Shown here piece after piece: positions 51,733 to 59,519 of a stretch of DNA of 64,000 nucleotides. The notes beneath the pieces are model-generated. The model did not search any database, was not told the DNA's origin, and saw only the letters and a list, made by a program, of their open reading frames with translations. A program made the translations under genes and the position numbers. The stretch spans positions 248,001-312,000 of the forward strand of contig SBGP01000095.1 in NCBI GenBank assembly GCA_006226595.1, given 5' to 3'. This DNA comes from Deltaproteobacteria bacterium (GTDB lineage Bacteria > Myxococcota_A > UBA796 > GCA-2862545). How positions within the stretch are numbered: the first letter of the stretch is position 1; each line of letters opens with the position of its first letter.

Positions 51733-52366
51733 GCCGCGGCCACACGGCCACTCCGAAGAGAAGAAGCCACTGGACGCCGCGAAGCGCCGGGTGATCGACC
51801 ACGACGTCCGCAGCGAGCACGGCCCATCCGAGTGCCACGGCCGCGCGATCGCGCGATCGATCGTCGACGGCCGTCAGTCCGGCAAGCGCGGCGAGCGGCA
51901 GGCCTCCGACCACCCACGGCCCGAGCCACGTCACCACTGGCGCGACCCCCGGAAGCGGGGTGAACACGGCGGCGGCGAACCCGAGCAAGGCCGCCCCCGC
52001 CGAGGCCGGCAGGAACCACGATCCCGTCGCACGGTGCGCACGGGTGTCGGCGTCGGTCCACAGCCAGAGTCGAGAGGCGCCGCGGGCCGCGACGAAGGCC
52101 AGCGCCAGCGGCAACAGCAGCACCGTGCCGACCACCGCCGTCGCCCCGAGCTGAAGTGGCCTGATCTCGTCGAAGCTCAGCGTGCTGGTCAGGCGGTGCA
52201 GGACCGAGTGCTTGTGAAGCACCACCTCGTCGAGCAGCTCGGCAGCACGGGCATCGCTGGGGTCCGCGATGACGCGCTCGCGAAGCGGCGCCTCGGCGTC
52301 GAGGTAGCGACCGTCCGCGAGCCGCGCCTCGGCCCAGTGGTGCAGGCGGGTCGGCGGAGGACTCAG
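51701..52366 (-). CDS. TPR-like membrane protein of unknown function
   Basis: About 221 residues. The start is uncertain: the frame is open far to the right, but a CTG at 52366 overlaps the preceding stop (CTGA) just as GTGA and TTGA do elsewhere, and gives a plausible N-terminus with a TPR-like helix pair (HHWAEARLADGRYLDAEAPLRERV). A hydrophobic part with four to five helices follows (LGATAVVGTVLLLPLALAFVA). No family recognised. The CTG start is an inference; a later GTG is possible. Confidence 0.5.
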   Translation of the reverse strand: MSPPPTRLHHWAEARLADGRYLDAEAPLRERVIADPSDARAAELLDEVVLHKHSVLHRLTSTLSFDEIRPLQLGATAVVGTVLLLPLALAFVAARGASRLWLWTDADTRAHRATGSWFLPASAGAALLGFAAAVFTPLPGVAPVVTWLGPWVVGGLPLAALAGLTAVDDRSRDRAAVALGWAVLAADVVVDHPALRGVQWLLLFGVAVWPRLRSSTPGSEA

Positions 52367-53178
52367 GGCAGGCTCGCGTCCTGGCAGATCGTGCCCGTGC
52401 CCTCGTCCCAGTCGATGAGGTTGTTCAGCGTGATGCGCTGCGTCTGCTCGCCCTCGTCCTCGAAGCCGAGCATCTGCGTGTCCTTCCACAGCGCGTACAC
52501 GTGCAGCACGTCACCCTCGAAGGGCCAGTAGATCTCGAGGTGGTAGTCCTGCTCGAGGAAGTTGTTGGTGTCCGGGTTCTCGAACACCGCCGAGTCCCGC
52601 ATGTGTGCGCGGAGGATGGTCGCCGGGCCATCGGGGGTCTCGACCTCGGTGATGCGCCGCATCAGCGTCTGCGAGTTCACCGTGTACCCGGACCCGAGCA
52701 CCGAGGTCTCGTAGGTGAGGTCCCAGCCGAGTCGGTCGTTGGTGTTGGCGAGGAAGTCCTCCCGCGAGGAGAGCATCGTCCGGGTGTAGGCGTCGTAGAC
52801 CCCCGTGTACAGCTCGTCCTGGTTCTCGTAGCTGATCACCTCTTCGAGGCGCGGCATCGTGCACGTGATGCGGTCGGCGAGCAGCACGCCCGTCGCGGTG
52901 GACGGGTCGACGTCGCGACCGAAGGAAGCCACCTCCTCGGGCGTGAGGTCGGTGACCACACCCTCGAGGATGTCGCCGTCGCCGTTCGGAAAGCCGATGG
53001 TGTCGCCATCGATGGCGATGTGCAGGTTGTTGATCGCGTCGGTGAGCGCCGCGTCCTCGCCCTCGTCGAGCTGCTGCCACACGAAGTGCACCAGCCCATC
53101 GAGATCCTCGGGAGCGGGCTCGACCTTGCGGCAGGCGCCAGCGGTCAGCAGGAGTACGGGGAGCAGCGCGCGCGTCAT
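52363..53178 (-). CDS. lipoprotein of unknown function
   Basis: A 271-residue lipoprotein; the ATG at 53178 gives TRALLPVLLLTAGAC with Cys16. The mature part is acidic with alternating strands and helices (GLVHFVWQQLDEGEDAAL, YTGVYDAYTRTMLSSREDFLANT, DYHLEIYWPFEGDVLHVYALW). No domain is recognised. It seems to be transcribed with the downstream membrane protein. Confidence 0.72.
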   Translation of the reverse strand: MTRALLPVLLLTAGACRKVEPAPEDLDGLVHFVWQQLDEGEDAALTDAINNLHIAIDGDTIGFPNGDGDILEGVVTDLTPEEVASFGRDVDPSTATGVLLADRITCTMPRLEEVISYENQDELYTGVYDAYTRTMLSSREDFLANTNDRLGWDLTYETSVLGSGYTVNSQTLMRRITEVETPDGPATILRAHMRDSAVFENPDTNNFLEQDYHLEIYWPFEGDVLHVYALWKDTQMLGFEDEGEQTQRITLNNLIDWDEGTGTICQDASLP

Positions 53179-53227
53179 GGAAAACCTCGGTCTCGCCAGG
53201 GTATGTGAGCCCGGAGGCGATGCCAAG

Positions 53228-53291
53228 TTTCCACACGTCACCACGCGCCGCGATGCCGGAAGGAGCCTCGTTCTCCGGGCATTTCCACACG
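53228..53291. repeat. two TTTCCACACG copies in a divergent promoter region
   Basis: TTTCCACACG at 53228-53237 and again at 53282-53291, 54 bp apart, in the 195-bp gap between the lipoprotein (53178) and the TDP2-like gene (53374). An imperfect ATGCCGGA/TCCGGGCAT dyad lies between them. They look a little like weak DnaA boxes, but two copies do not make an origin. Confidence 0.4.
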
Positions 53292-53373
53292 AATGGCGAA
53301 GCGGCGGGGAGCGACGCGGGTTCCCCGTCGACGGGCCGGACGCGATGGGTCATGACGAGGACGGAGGGTTGCC

Positions 53374-54111
53374 ATGCAGCTGCTCACCTGGAACCTGTTC
53401 GGTCTCGAGACCGACGAGCTCGACGCACGTACCGAGGCGGCGGTGTTCACGGCGCTGCTCGGCGGGCCCCCCGAGCAGGTCTTCGCCAGCGGAGCCCCAC
53501 CACCGGCCCCTCCCGAGATCCTCTGCTTCCAGGAGGTCGTCGACCGCTCGCTGTTCGCACACCTGCGGCCTCACGTCGAGGCCGCCGGCTACCGCTGGGT
53601 GACCAGCAGCCGCGATCAGCGCGAGTACTACGAGCTCGTCGCGGTGCGCGAGCCGTTGACCCTGGTCGAGCACCACGTGCACCCCCTGCCGACCCGCCAG
53701 GGACGCGAGCTCCTCGACGTCCTCGTCGACGGCCCGGACGGTCCACTGCGCATCCTCACCGGTCACCTGGAGAGCCTGGCCTCTGGCGCAGCCCTGCGCC
53801 GCGAGCAGGTCGACGTGGTCATGGCACGGCTCGGTGGCGGGCCCGCGCTGTTCGCCGGCGACACCAACCTGCGCGAGCGCGAGGTCGATGGGCTGCCCGC
53901 CGAGGACGCGTGGGTCGCATGCGGCGAGCCCGCGGACGCCCGGTGGACCTGGCACCACGGCGAGGGACGCGCGAAGGCCCGCTACGACCGGATCTGGGGC
54001 ATCGGCGTCGCATTCGACGAGGTGAGCACGCTCGGAGCGCAGGCCCTGTTCCCAGGAGGCCCCCGGCCGAGCGATCACCTTGGCCTGGCCGCGCGCTTCA
54101 CCCGCCGCTGA
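53374..54111 (+). CDS. TDP2-like endonuclease/exonuclease/phosphatase-fold protein
   Basis: A 245-residue protein with GGAGG before the ATG. All metal-dependent phosphodiesterase motifs are present in the TDP2 form: LTWNLFGLE, CFQEVV, TGHLES, GDTNLREREV, RYDRIW and PSDHLGL. TDP2 removes 5'-tyrosyl adducts from DNA; GDTNLRxREV is a strong mark of that branch. The bacterial substrate is not known. It has no neighbour in DNA repair. Alternative: a general Mg-dependent phosphodiesterase of the same fold. Confidence 0.88.
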   Translation: MQLLTWNLFGLETDELDARTEAAVFTALLGGPPEQVFASGAPPPAPPEILCFQEVVDRSLFAHLRPHVEAAGYRWVTSSRDQREYYELVAVREPLTLVEHHVHPLPTRQGRELLDVLVDGPDGPLRILTGHLESLASGAALRREQVDVVMARLGGGPALFAGDTNLREREVDGLPAEDAWVACGEPADARWTWHHGEGRAKARYDRIWGIGVAFDEVSTLGAQALFPGGPRPSDHLGLAARFTRR

Positions 54112-54117
54112 GCGGCC

Positions 54118-54885
54118 TCAGAACCAGACCATGCCCAGCGACAGCCACACGCCCGCCGAGAAGTAGGGCGTCATCCACGCGACCTCGTGCTTCCACACGT
54201 CCCAGGAACCGGTGGGTTCGCGGCGGGTCATCGCATCGCGGATGCCGTCGGCGATCGCGAGGGTCGGCGCGCCTTTCTCCCGCTCCTCGGCGTAGCGCTT
54301 GAAGTACATGGGCACGTCGAGCACGAGCATCACGTAGGCGCCGGCGGCGGTCGCGACGAGACCGAGGCCGACGAGACCGAGGTCGACCCCGCTCACGCGC
54401 ATGACCGAGGCGCCGAACACCGCGGCGAGCAGCGCCATGAACAAGCCCCACAGCAGCTCCTCGGCCGCGTGCCAGCGATGGTCGAGGGTGACCACCGCGG
54501 TCCAGCACGCCGTCTGGGCCGCCGCGATCAGGGGTACGAAGGTCCACGCGAGGGTCTGGGCCCAGCCGAGCTCCGCGCGCCCGCCCAGCTCCCACACCCA
54601 GATCGCGCACTGCGCCGTGAACGCGAGCTCCGCGATCGTCGCCGACGAGCGGCCGAGCGCGATCGAGGACAGGGGCTCGTCGCGGAGAACGACGCGCTCG
54701 AGGTCCACGCGCGGCCAGAAGCTCCGGAAGGCGCACACGAACACGTAGACCGTGCACAGCACCAGCTGCCACCACGCGCGGTCGCTCTCGAGGGGAGCCC
54801 AGGCCGCGGTGAGCGCGAGGAGCACGATGTTCACGAGCGACACCGCCCGAAGCCCCGTCCACCAGCGCTCGGTCTGCACATCCAT
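54118..54885 (-). CDS. multi-pass membrane protein of unknown function
   Basis: A 255-residue protein with GGAGG upstream of its ATG and six or so membrane helices (VSLVNIVLLALTAAW, QLVLCTVYVFVCAF, TFVPLIAAAQTACW, GLVGLGLVATAAGAYVMLVL). Between the last two helices lies a cytoplasmic loop KRYAEEREKGAPTLAIADG. It ends ...GVWLSLGMVWF. No family is recognised. Convergent with the TDP2-like gene. Confidence 0.7.
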   Translation of the reverse strand: MDVQTERWWTGLRAVSLVNIVLLALTAAWAPLESDRAWWQLVLCTVYVFVCAFRSFWPRVDLERVVLRDEPLSSIALGRSSATIAELAFTAQCAIWVWELGGRAELGWAQTLAWTFVPLIAAAQTACWTAVVTLDHRWHAAEELLWGLFMALLAAVFGASVMRVSGVDLGLVGLGLVATAAGAYVMLVLDVPMYFKRYAEEREKGAPTLAIADGIRDAMTRREPTGSWDVWKHEVAWMTPYFSAGVWLSLGMVWF

Positions 54886-54999
54886 CGTGCCTCCCCAGAT
54901 CGCGTACCGCAGGGTCCGCCCCGCTCCTCATACACCGTTGCGTCGATCCGCCTGCGAAATCCGAGCACCGCCGCTATCCTCCCGGTCCCAGGAGACGCT

Positions 55000-56208
55000 A
55001 TGCCGACCGCCGTCGACGTCCTTCGCAGCCTTCCCGCCGATCAGCGCGACGCCGTGCGCGCCCAGATGCGCCGCGCCGTGATGCCCGAAGGAACCCTGCT
55101 CATCGAAGAGGGCGAAGAGGACGACAGCCTGATCTACGTGGAGTCCGGCAACCTGTGCGTGAAGCGCCAGGGCGTCGCCATCGACTACAGCACCAGCGGC
55201 GAGATCCTCGGCGAGATGGCGCTGTTCGGTGAGGGCGTGCGCACCGCCAGCGTGGAGGTGCTCGAGGAGACGACCCTGCTCCTGCTCGACAAGCCGGGCT
55301 TCGAGGTGCTGCGCTCCGCCGCCAACCCCTTCGCGTTCTGGCTCGAGCGCGAGGCCCTCGGTCACCTCGCCTACCGCCTGCGTCGCCTGGACAAGGTGGT
55401 CTCCGAGCTCTCGGACGGCCAGAGCAGCCCCTGGGTCAAGCCGCCCCCGAGTGTGTTCTCACGCATCAAGTCGCTGTTCTCGAAGACCGCGGTGCTCGGC
55501 CGCGAGCCCTTCCCCGTCGACGGCGCCCAGCTGCTGTACGACAGCCCGCTGTTCCAGGGCACCACATGGGGCTTCCTCGTCGAGATCGCCGAGCGACTCG
55601 AGCTTCGCGGGGTCGAGGCCGGGCACTTCCTGTGCGAGCAGGGCTCTCCGGGTGACGAGCTGTACATCGTGGCTCGCGGCGCCGTGGACGTGCTCGTCGC
55701 CACCGGCAACGCGAGCGGCGAGGTCCGCGTGCACAAGCTCGCTCAGGTCGGACCCGGCGATGCCATCGGCCTGTCCGCCCTCGCCGACGGTGCGCCGCGC
55801 TCCGCCTCGTGCGTCGCCGTCGAGCCGACGGACGTGCTCGTGCTCACCCGCGCGGTGTGGGACGAGCTGCGGGCCGCCGACAACCTGCTCGGCAGCGAAG
55901 TGCGCCAGGCTCTGATCCGCGGCTTCTCGCGCGCGTTGGGCGAGGCCGCCTCGCACGTCGTCGACCTGGAGCGCAAGCGCTCGGGCCGGCCGAAGGCCCC
56001 GGTGATGCCGCTCACGCCCGGTCCGCTCGCCGAGCGAGAGGAGGCACCGCGGGGCGAGCCGGAGCTCACCTACACCGGACCGGTGAAGGTGTTCCTCGAC
56101 CCCGAGATCGGCGTGCACAGCACCAACCCCGAGGGCGAGAAGTTCGTGTCCATCGAGCCGGAGGAGGTGCTCGCCGCCGCCGCCGCCGCCGAGCTGTCGC
56201 GCGAGTGA
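55000..56208 (+). CDS. protein with two cyclic-nucleotide-binding-like domains
   Basis: A 402-residue protein with GGAG 5 nt before the ATG and a TATCCT minus-10-like element at 54975-54980. Two CRP-like beta-barrels: residues about 8-120 (GTLLIEEGEEDDSLIYVESGNLCV, GEILGEMALFGEG) and 170-290 (GHFLCEQGSPGDELYIVARGAVDVL, VGPGDAIGLSALADGAPRSAS). The phosphate-binding-cassette Glu is seen in GEMALF but the Arg is weak, so cAMP binding is uncertain. No DNA-binding domain is present. The next gene, a symporter, overlaps by 4 bp, so it may regulate that transporter. Confidence 0.85.
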   Translation: MPTAVDVLRSLPADQRDAVRAQMRRAVMPEGTLLIEEGEEDDSLIYVESGNLCVKRQGVAIDYSTSGEILGEMALFGEGVRTASVEVLEETTLLLLDKPGFEVLRSAANPFAFWLEREALGHLAYRLRRLDKVVSELSDGQSSPWVKPPPSVFSRIKSLFSKTAVLGREPFPVDGAQLLYDSPLFQGTTWGFLVEIAERLELRGVEAGHFLCEQGSPGDELYIVARGAVDVLVATGNASGEVRVHKLAQVGPGDAIGLSALADGAPRSASCVAVEPTDVLVLTRAVWDELRAADNLLGSEVRQALIRGFSRALGEAASHVVDLERKRSGRPKAPVMPLTPGPLAEREEAPRGEPELTYTGPVKVFLDPEIGVHSTNPEGEKFVSIEPEEVLAAAAAAELSRE

Positions 56209-57470
56209 GCCGCCGCCTGCCGCTGTGGATTGGTGCCGCGCTGGTGCTCGGCGCCGCGCTCGGCCTCGGCCTCAACGCGGCCGAGCAGGCCGGAAGCGTG
56301 CCCCGCGACACCGTGCTGGCGTGGGCCAAGATCGGCGAGCGCATCGGCAAGATCTTCCTGTCGCTGCTGTCGATGGTCGTCGTGCCTCTCGTGTTCTCGA
56401 GTGTGGTGGTCGCCATCAGCAGCGTGTCCGGCAAGGTCTCGGCGACGGGCCTCGGGCTGCGGACGGTCACGTGGTACCTGTCGACCTCGGCCCTCGCCAT
56501 CGTCACCGGCCTCGTGCTCGTGAACGTGATCCAGCCAGGTGCCGGGCTCGACTACGACGCCCTGGTGCAGGCCTCGACCGCGGAGCTCGAGACCATCGGC
56601 AAGACCGTCGCCAAGGTCGAGCCCAAGGGCACGGGCGAGCTGCTGTGGGAGCTCGTCGGACGCACGGTGCCCGGCAACGTGGTCGATGCCGCGACCTCGA
56701 ACCGGCAGCTGCTGTCGCTGCTGGTGTTCGCGGTGCTCTTCGGGAGCTTCACCGCACGCGTGGGGGGCGACCACGCGCGCCGCATCCGCGAGTTCTTCGA
56801 AGCCGTGCAGGCCGTGATGCTCGCCATGACCGAGGGCATCCTGCTCCTCGCGCCGGTGGGCATCTTCGGGTACCTGTTCAGCGTGACCGCCGCGACGGGT
56901 CTGTCGCTCGCCGCGGCGCTCGGCGCCTACCTGCTCACGGTGTTCGCCGGGCTGCTGGTGCACGGCGTCATCGTGCTGCCCGCCCTGCTGTTCCTGCTCT
57001 CGGGCCGCTCTCCGGTCGCGTATGCGCGCAGCTGCAGCCGGGCGCTGATGACCGCATTCTCCACCGCCTCGTCCTCGGGCACGCTGCCGGTGACCCTCGA
57101 GTGCGTGGAGGAAGCGGGCGTCCGGCGACAGGTCGCGAGCTTCACCCTGCCCCTCGGCGCGACCGTGAACATGGACGGCACCGCACTGTACGAGGTCGTC
57201 GCCGTGCTGTTCATCGGCCAGATGTTCGGCGAGATGGCGCTCACTTCGCAGCTCATCGTCGCGTTGACCGCGCTGCTCGTCAGCGTCGGAGCCGCCGGCA
57301 TCCCGCATGCCGGACTGGTGATGATGGTCGTCATCCTCGAGGCGGTGGGTCTACCCACCGAGGCCACGCTCGTGCTGCTCGCGGTCGACCGGGTCGCCGA
57401 CATGGCGCGGACCACGGTGAACGTGTGGAGCGACGCAGTCGGCGCCGCAGTGGTCGACAGCGGCGTGTGA
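56205..57470 (+). CDS. dicarboxylate/amino acid:cation symporter (DAACS)
   Basis: A 421-residue membrane transporter from GTG 56205, inside the preceding stop. The family marks are intact: AFSTASSSGTLPVT (serine-rich re-entrant loop), LPLGATVNMDGTALYE (NMDGT motif), GAAGIPHAGLVMM and LLAVDRVADMARTTVNVWSDA (substrate-binding D/R/T/N helix). It should import C4-dicarboxylates or glutamate/aspartate with Na+ or H+. Overlap with the double cNMP-binding gene suggests coupled control. Confidence 0.94.
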   Translation: MSRRLPLWIGAALVLGAALGLGLNAAEQAGSVPRDTVLAWAKIGERIGKIFLSLLSMVVVPLVFSSVVVAISSVSGKVSATGLGLRTVTWYLSTSALAIVTGLVLVNVIQPGAGLDYDALVQASTAELETIGKTVAKVEPKGTGELLWELVGRTVPGNVVDAATSNRQLLSLLVFAVLFGSFTARVGGDHARRIREFFEAVQAVMLAMTEGILLLAPVGIFGYLFSVTAATGLSLAAALGAYLLTVFAGLLVHGVIVLPALLFLLSGRSPVAYARSCSRALMTAFSTASSSGTLPVTLECVEEAGVRRQVASFTLPLGATVNMDGTALYEVVAVLFIGQMFGEMALTSQLIVALTALLVSVGAAGIPHAGLVMMVVILEAVGLPTEATLVLLAVDRVADMARTTVNVWSDAVGAAVVDSGV

Positions 57471-57582
57471 GGCGCGCGCCTCGGCACCCCAGGACGGGTG
57501 GAGGCAGCGACGCCGTGGTGAGGGCCGACGCCGGCCGGTCCGCACGCGCTGAGCAGCGTCCGCTCGGAAGCTGAGCTGCGCC

Positions 57583-57602
57583 GGCCCGGTGACGGGCGGG
57601 CC
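57583..57602 (+). terminator. weak hairpin after the symporter gene
   Basis: GGCCCG (57583-57588) pairs with CGGGCC (57597-57602) over 8 nt, 113 bp after the symporter stop and 53 bp before the next gene. There is no T-tract. A perfect palindrome, GAGGCGCGCGCCTC (57469-57482), covers the stop itself. Either may end the transcript. Confidence 0.3.
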
Positions 57603-57655
57603 ACATCACACCTGTACGCCTTGGACCCGGGCTCCCGCGCGTTAGACTCGGCGCC

Positions 57656-58495
57656 GTGCCGTTCCCCCCCGCCATCGCCCGCGCGATCACCCGCGTGATC
57701 GGCAAGAAGTCCGTCTCCGAGCGAGCCGAGCGCCTGCACTTCCCGAATGCGGGCCACGGCTATGACCAGTTCGGCATGCACCCGGACTTCGTGGCTCTGG
57801 GCGACGCGATCGCCTCGCCGGTCTACGACCGCTACTTCCGCGTGAAGTCGTACGGCGCCGAGAACATCCCCAAGGAGGGTCCGGTCGTGCTGGCCGCGAA
57901 CCACTCCGGCACCCTGCCCTTCGACGGCATGATGCTCTGGGTCGACGTCCTGCGGAACACGGACCCGCCGCGCAACCCGCGTCCGGTCGCCGACTACTTC
58001 GTGAGCAGCCTGCCCGTCGTGAGCACGCTGTTCGCGCGGGCCGGTGTCGTCGGTGGCTCGCGCGGCAACGTGCGCGCGCTGCTCGAGTCGGGCGGCATGC
58101 TGATGATCTTCCCCGAGGGCACGCCGGGCATCGGCAAGCTCTACCGCGACCGCTACAAGCTGCAGGAGTGGCGCAAGGGCCACGCCGAGCTCGCCATTCG
58201 CCACAACGCGCCCATCGTGCCGGTCGGCATCGTCGGCGCCGAGGAGCAGATGCCGCAGATCGCGCGCATCCCCATTCCCGGCCCGGTCCCCTACCTGCCG
58301 ATCACCGCGACGCCGCTGCCCATGCCGGTTCGCTACCACGTGCACTACGGCGAGCCCATCCCCACGCACCTCGACTACGACCCCGAGGATGCCGACGATC
58401 CCGAGAAGGTGGCCGAGGCCGCTCGTCGGGTGCGCGATGCGGTGCAGGAGCTGATCCACAAGGGTCTCGACATGCGTGAAGGGGTCTTTACGTGA
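57656..58495 (+). CDS. PlsC-type lysophospholipid acyltransferase
   Basis: A 279-residue protein from GTG 57656, without a ribosome site but 7 nt after TAGACT (57643-57648), with TTGGAC 16 nt further up. Block I ANHSGTLPFDGMML (H-x5-D here, one residue longer than usual), FPEGTPGI for block III and NAPIVPVGIVGAEEQ for block IV. It is of the branch often paired with NAD-dependent epimerases. The next gene overlaps by 4 bp. Likely role: acyl transfer to a lipid or natural product; substrate unknown. Confidence 0.88.
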   Translation: MPFPPAIARAITRVIGKKSVSERAERLHFPNAGHGYDQFGMHPDFVALGDAIASPVYDRYFRVKSYGAENIPKEGPVVLAANHSGTLPFDGMMLWVDVLRNTDPPRNPRPVADYFVSSLPVVSTLFARAGVVGGSRGNVRALLESGGMLMIFPEGTPGIGKLYRDRYKLQEWRKGHAELAIRHNAPIVPVGIVGAEEQMPQIARIPIPGPVPYLPITATPLPMPVRYHVHYGEPIPTHLDYDPEDADDPEKVAEAARRVRDAVQELIHKGLDMREGVFT

Positions 58496-59457
58496 TCGGT
58501 GTGCTCGTCACCGGGGCGACCACCGCCATCGGCGAGCGCCTCGTGCGCGCCCTCGTCGCCGACACCCGCGTGCGCCACGTCATCGCCGTCGGGCGCAGCC
58601 CCGAGACCCACGCCCTGCCCTTCGCGCACGGCGACCGCCTCACCTACGTGCACGTCGACCTCGCGAAGAGCCGCCGCGTGCACGAGCTGCTCTTCGGGCT
58701 CGCGCGCGACCTCGAGATCGAGGTCGTCGTCCACCTCGACCAGCACCAGAACGCGTTCAACAAGGGCAAGCGCGTCCACCAGGAGACCGTCGAGGCGACG
58801 CGCTCGATCCTCGAGCTCTCCCACCGCCACCCGACGATTCGCCGGGTGGTGCTCAAGTCCTACGCCGAGGTCTACAAGGTCAGCCTCGAGCTGCCGGTGC
58901 TCGTCACCGAGGACCACCCGCTGAACCTCGACCCGCGCGCCCCGCAGTACATCCGGGATCGCGTCGAAGCGGATCTGACGGCCTGCTCACGCATGGGCTT
59001 CCTCGACGCCGAGGTCGTGGTCCTTCGCTGCGCCGAGGCCCTGGGGCCCGGCACCGGCTCGCAGCTGTTCTCCTTCCTCGACGCACCGCTGGCCCTGCGA
59101 CCTGCGGGCTTCGACCCGATGGTCAACGTCGCGACCATCGCCGACATCGCCGTCGCCCTCGAGCTCGCCACCCACGGCTCTGGCGAGGGCGTGTTCAACG
59201 TGCCCGGCTTCGACACGCTCCCGCTGTCCGAGTCCATCCGCAAGTGGGGCACCCCCTGCGTTCCCGCGCCAGGGCCGCTGATTCGCAACGCATATCGCCT
59301 GCGTCATGCGGTGGTGGGCGCCGGGTTCTCCTACGGCATCAACCGGCGACGCATGCACTACGGCCTCGTGCTCGCCGGAAACCGCGCTGCGGACGAGCTC
59401 GGCTACGTCCCGGAGAACCCCGTGGACTGGCCGGTGGGCGGACCGGTTCGCACCTGA
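58492..59457 (+). CDS. NAD-dependent epimerase/dehydratase-like protein
   Basis: A 321-residue extended-SDR protein, GTG at 58492 in the preceding stop (GTGA). Cofactor site TGATTAIGERLVRAL (G-x6-G form) and V-V-H-L-D. The catalytic site reads QYIRDRVEAD: Tyr is kept but the Lys of Y-x3-K is Arg. So it may be weakly active or bind substrate only. The sequence NQHQNAFNKGK and KSYAEVYKV follow the same family. Paired with the acyltransferase; function unknown. Confidence 0.8.
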   Translation: MIGVLVTGATTAIGERLVRALVADTRVRHVIAVGRSPETHALPFAHGDRLTYVHVDLAKSRRVHELLFGLARDLEIEVVVHLDQHQNAFNKGKRVHQETVEATRSILELSHRHPTIRRVVLKSYAEVYKVSLELPVLVTEDHPLNLDPRAPQYIRDRVEADLTACSRMGFLDAEVVVLRCAEALGPGTGSQLFSFLDAPLALRPAGFDPMVNVATIADIAVALELATHGSGEGVFNVPGFDTLPLSESIRKWGTPCVPAPGPLIRNAYRLRHAVVGAGFSYGINRRRMHYGLVLAGNRAADELGYVPENPVDWPVGGPVRT

Positions 59458-59519
59458 TCGACGCGCCGTCCAGGCCCTGCACCGCCCCTTCCGCCCGCGA
59501 CGCGCTAAGATGCCCGTCG

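Noticed and set aside
53228-53291. TTTCCACA copies as DnaA boxes of an origin
   Set aside because: Only two imperfect copies, no AT-rich unwinding region and no dnaA or dnaN nearby.
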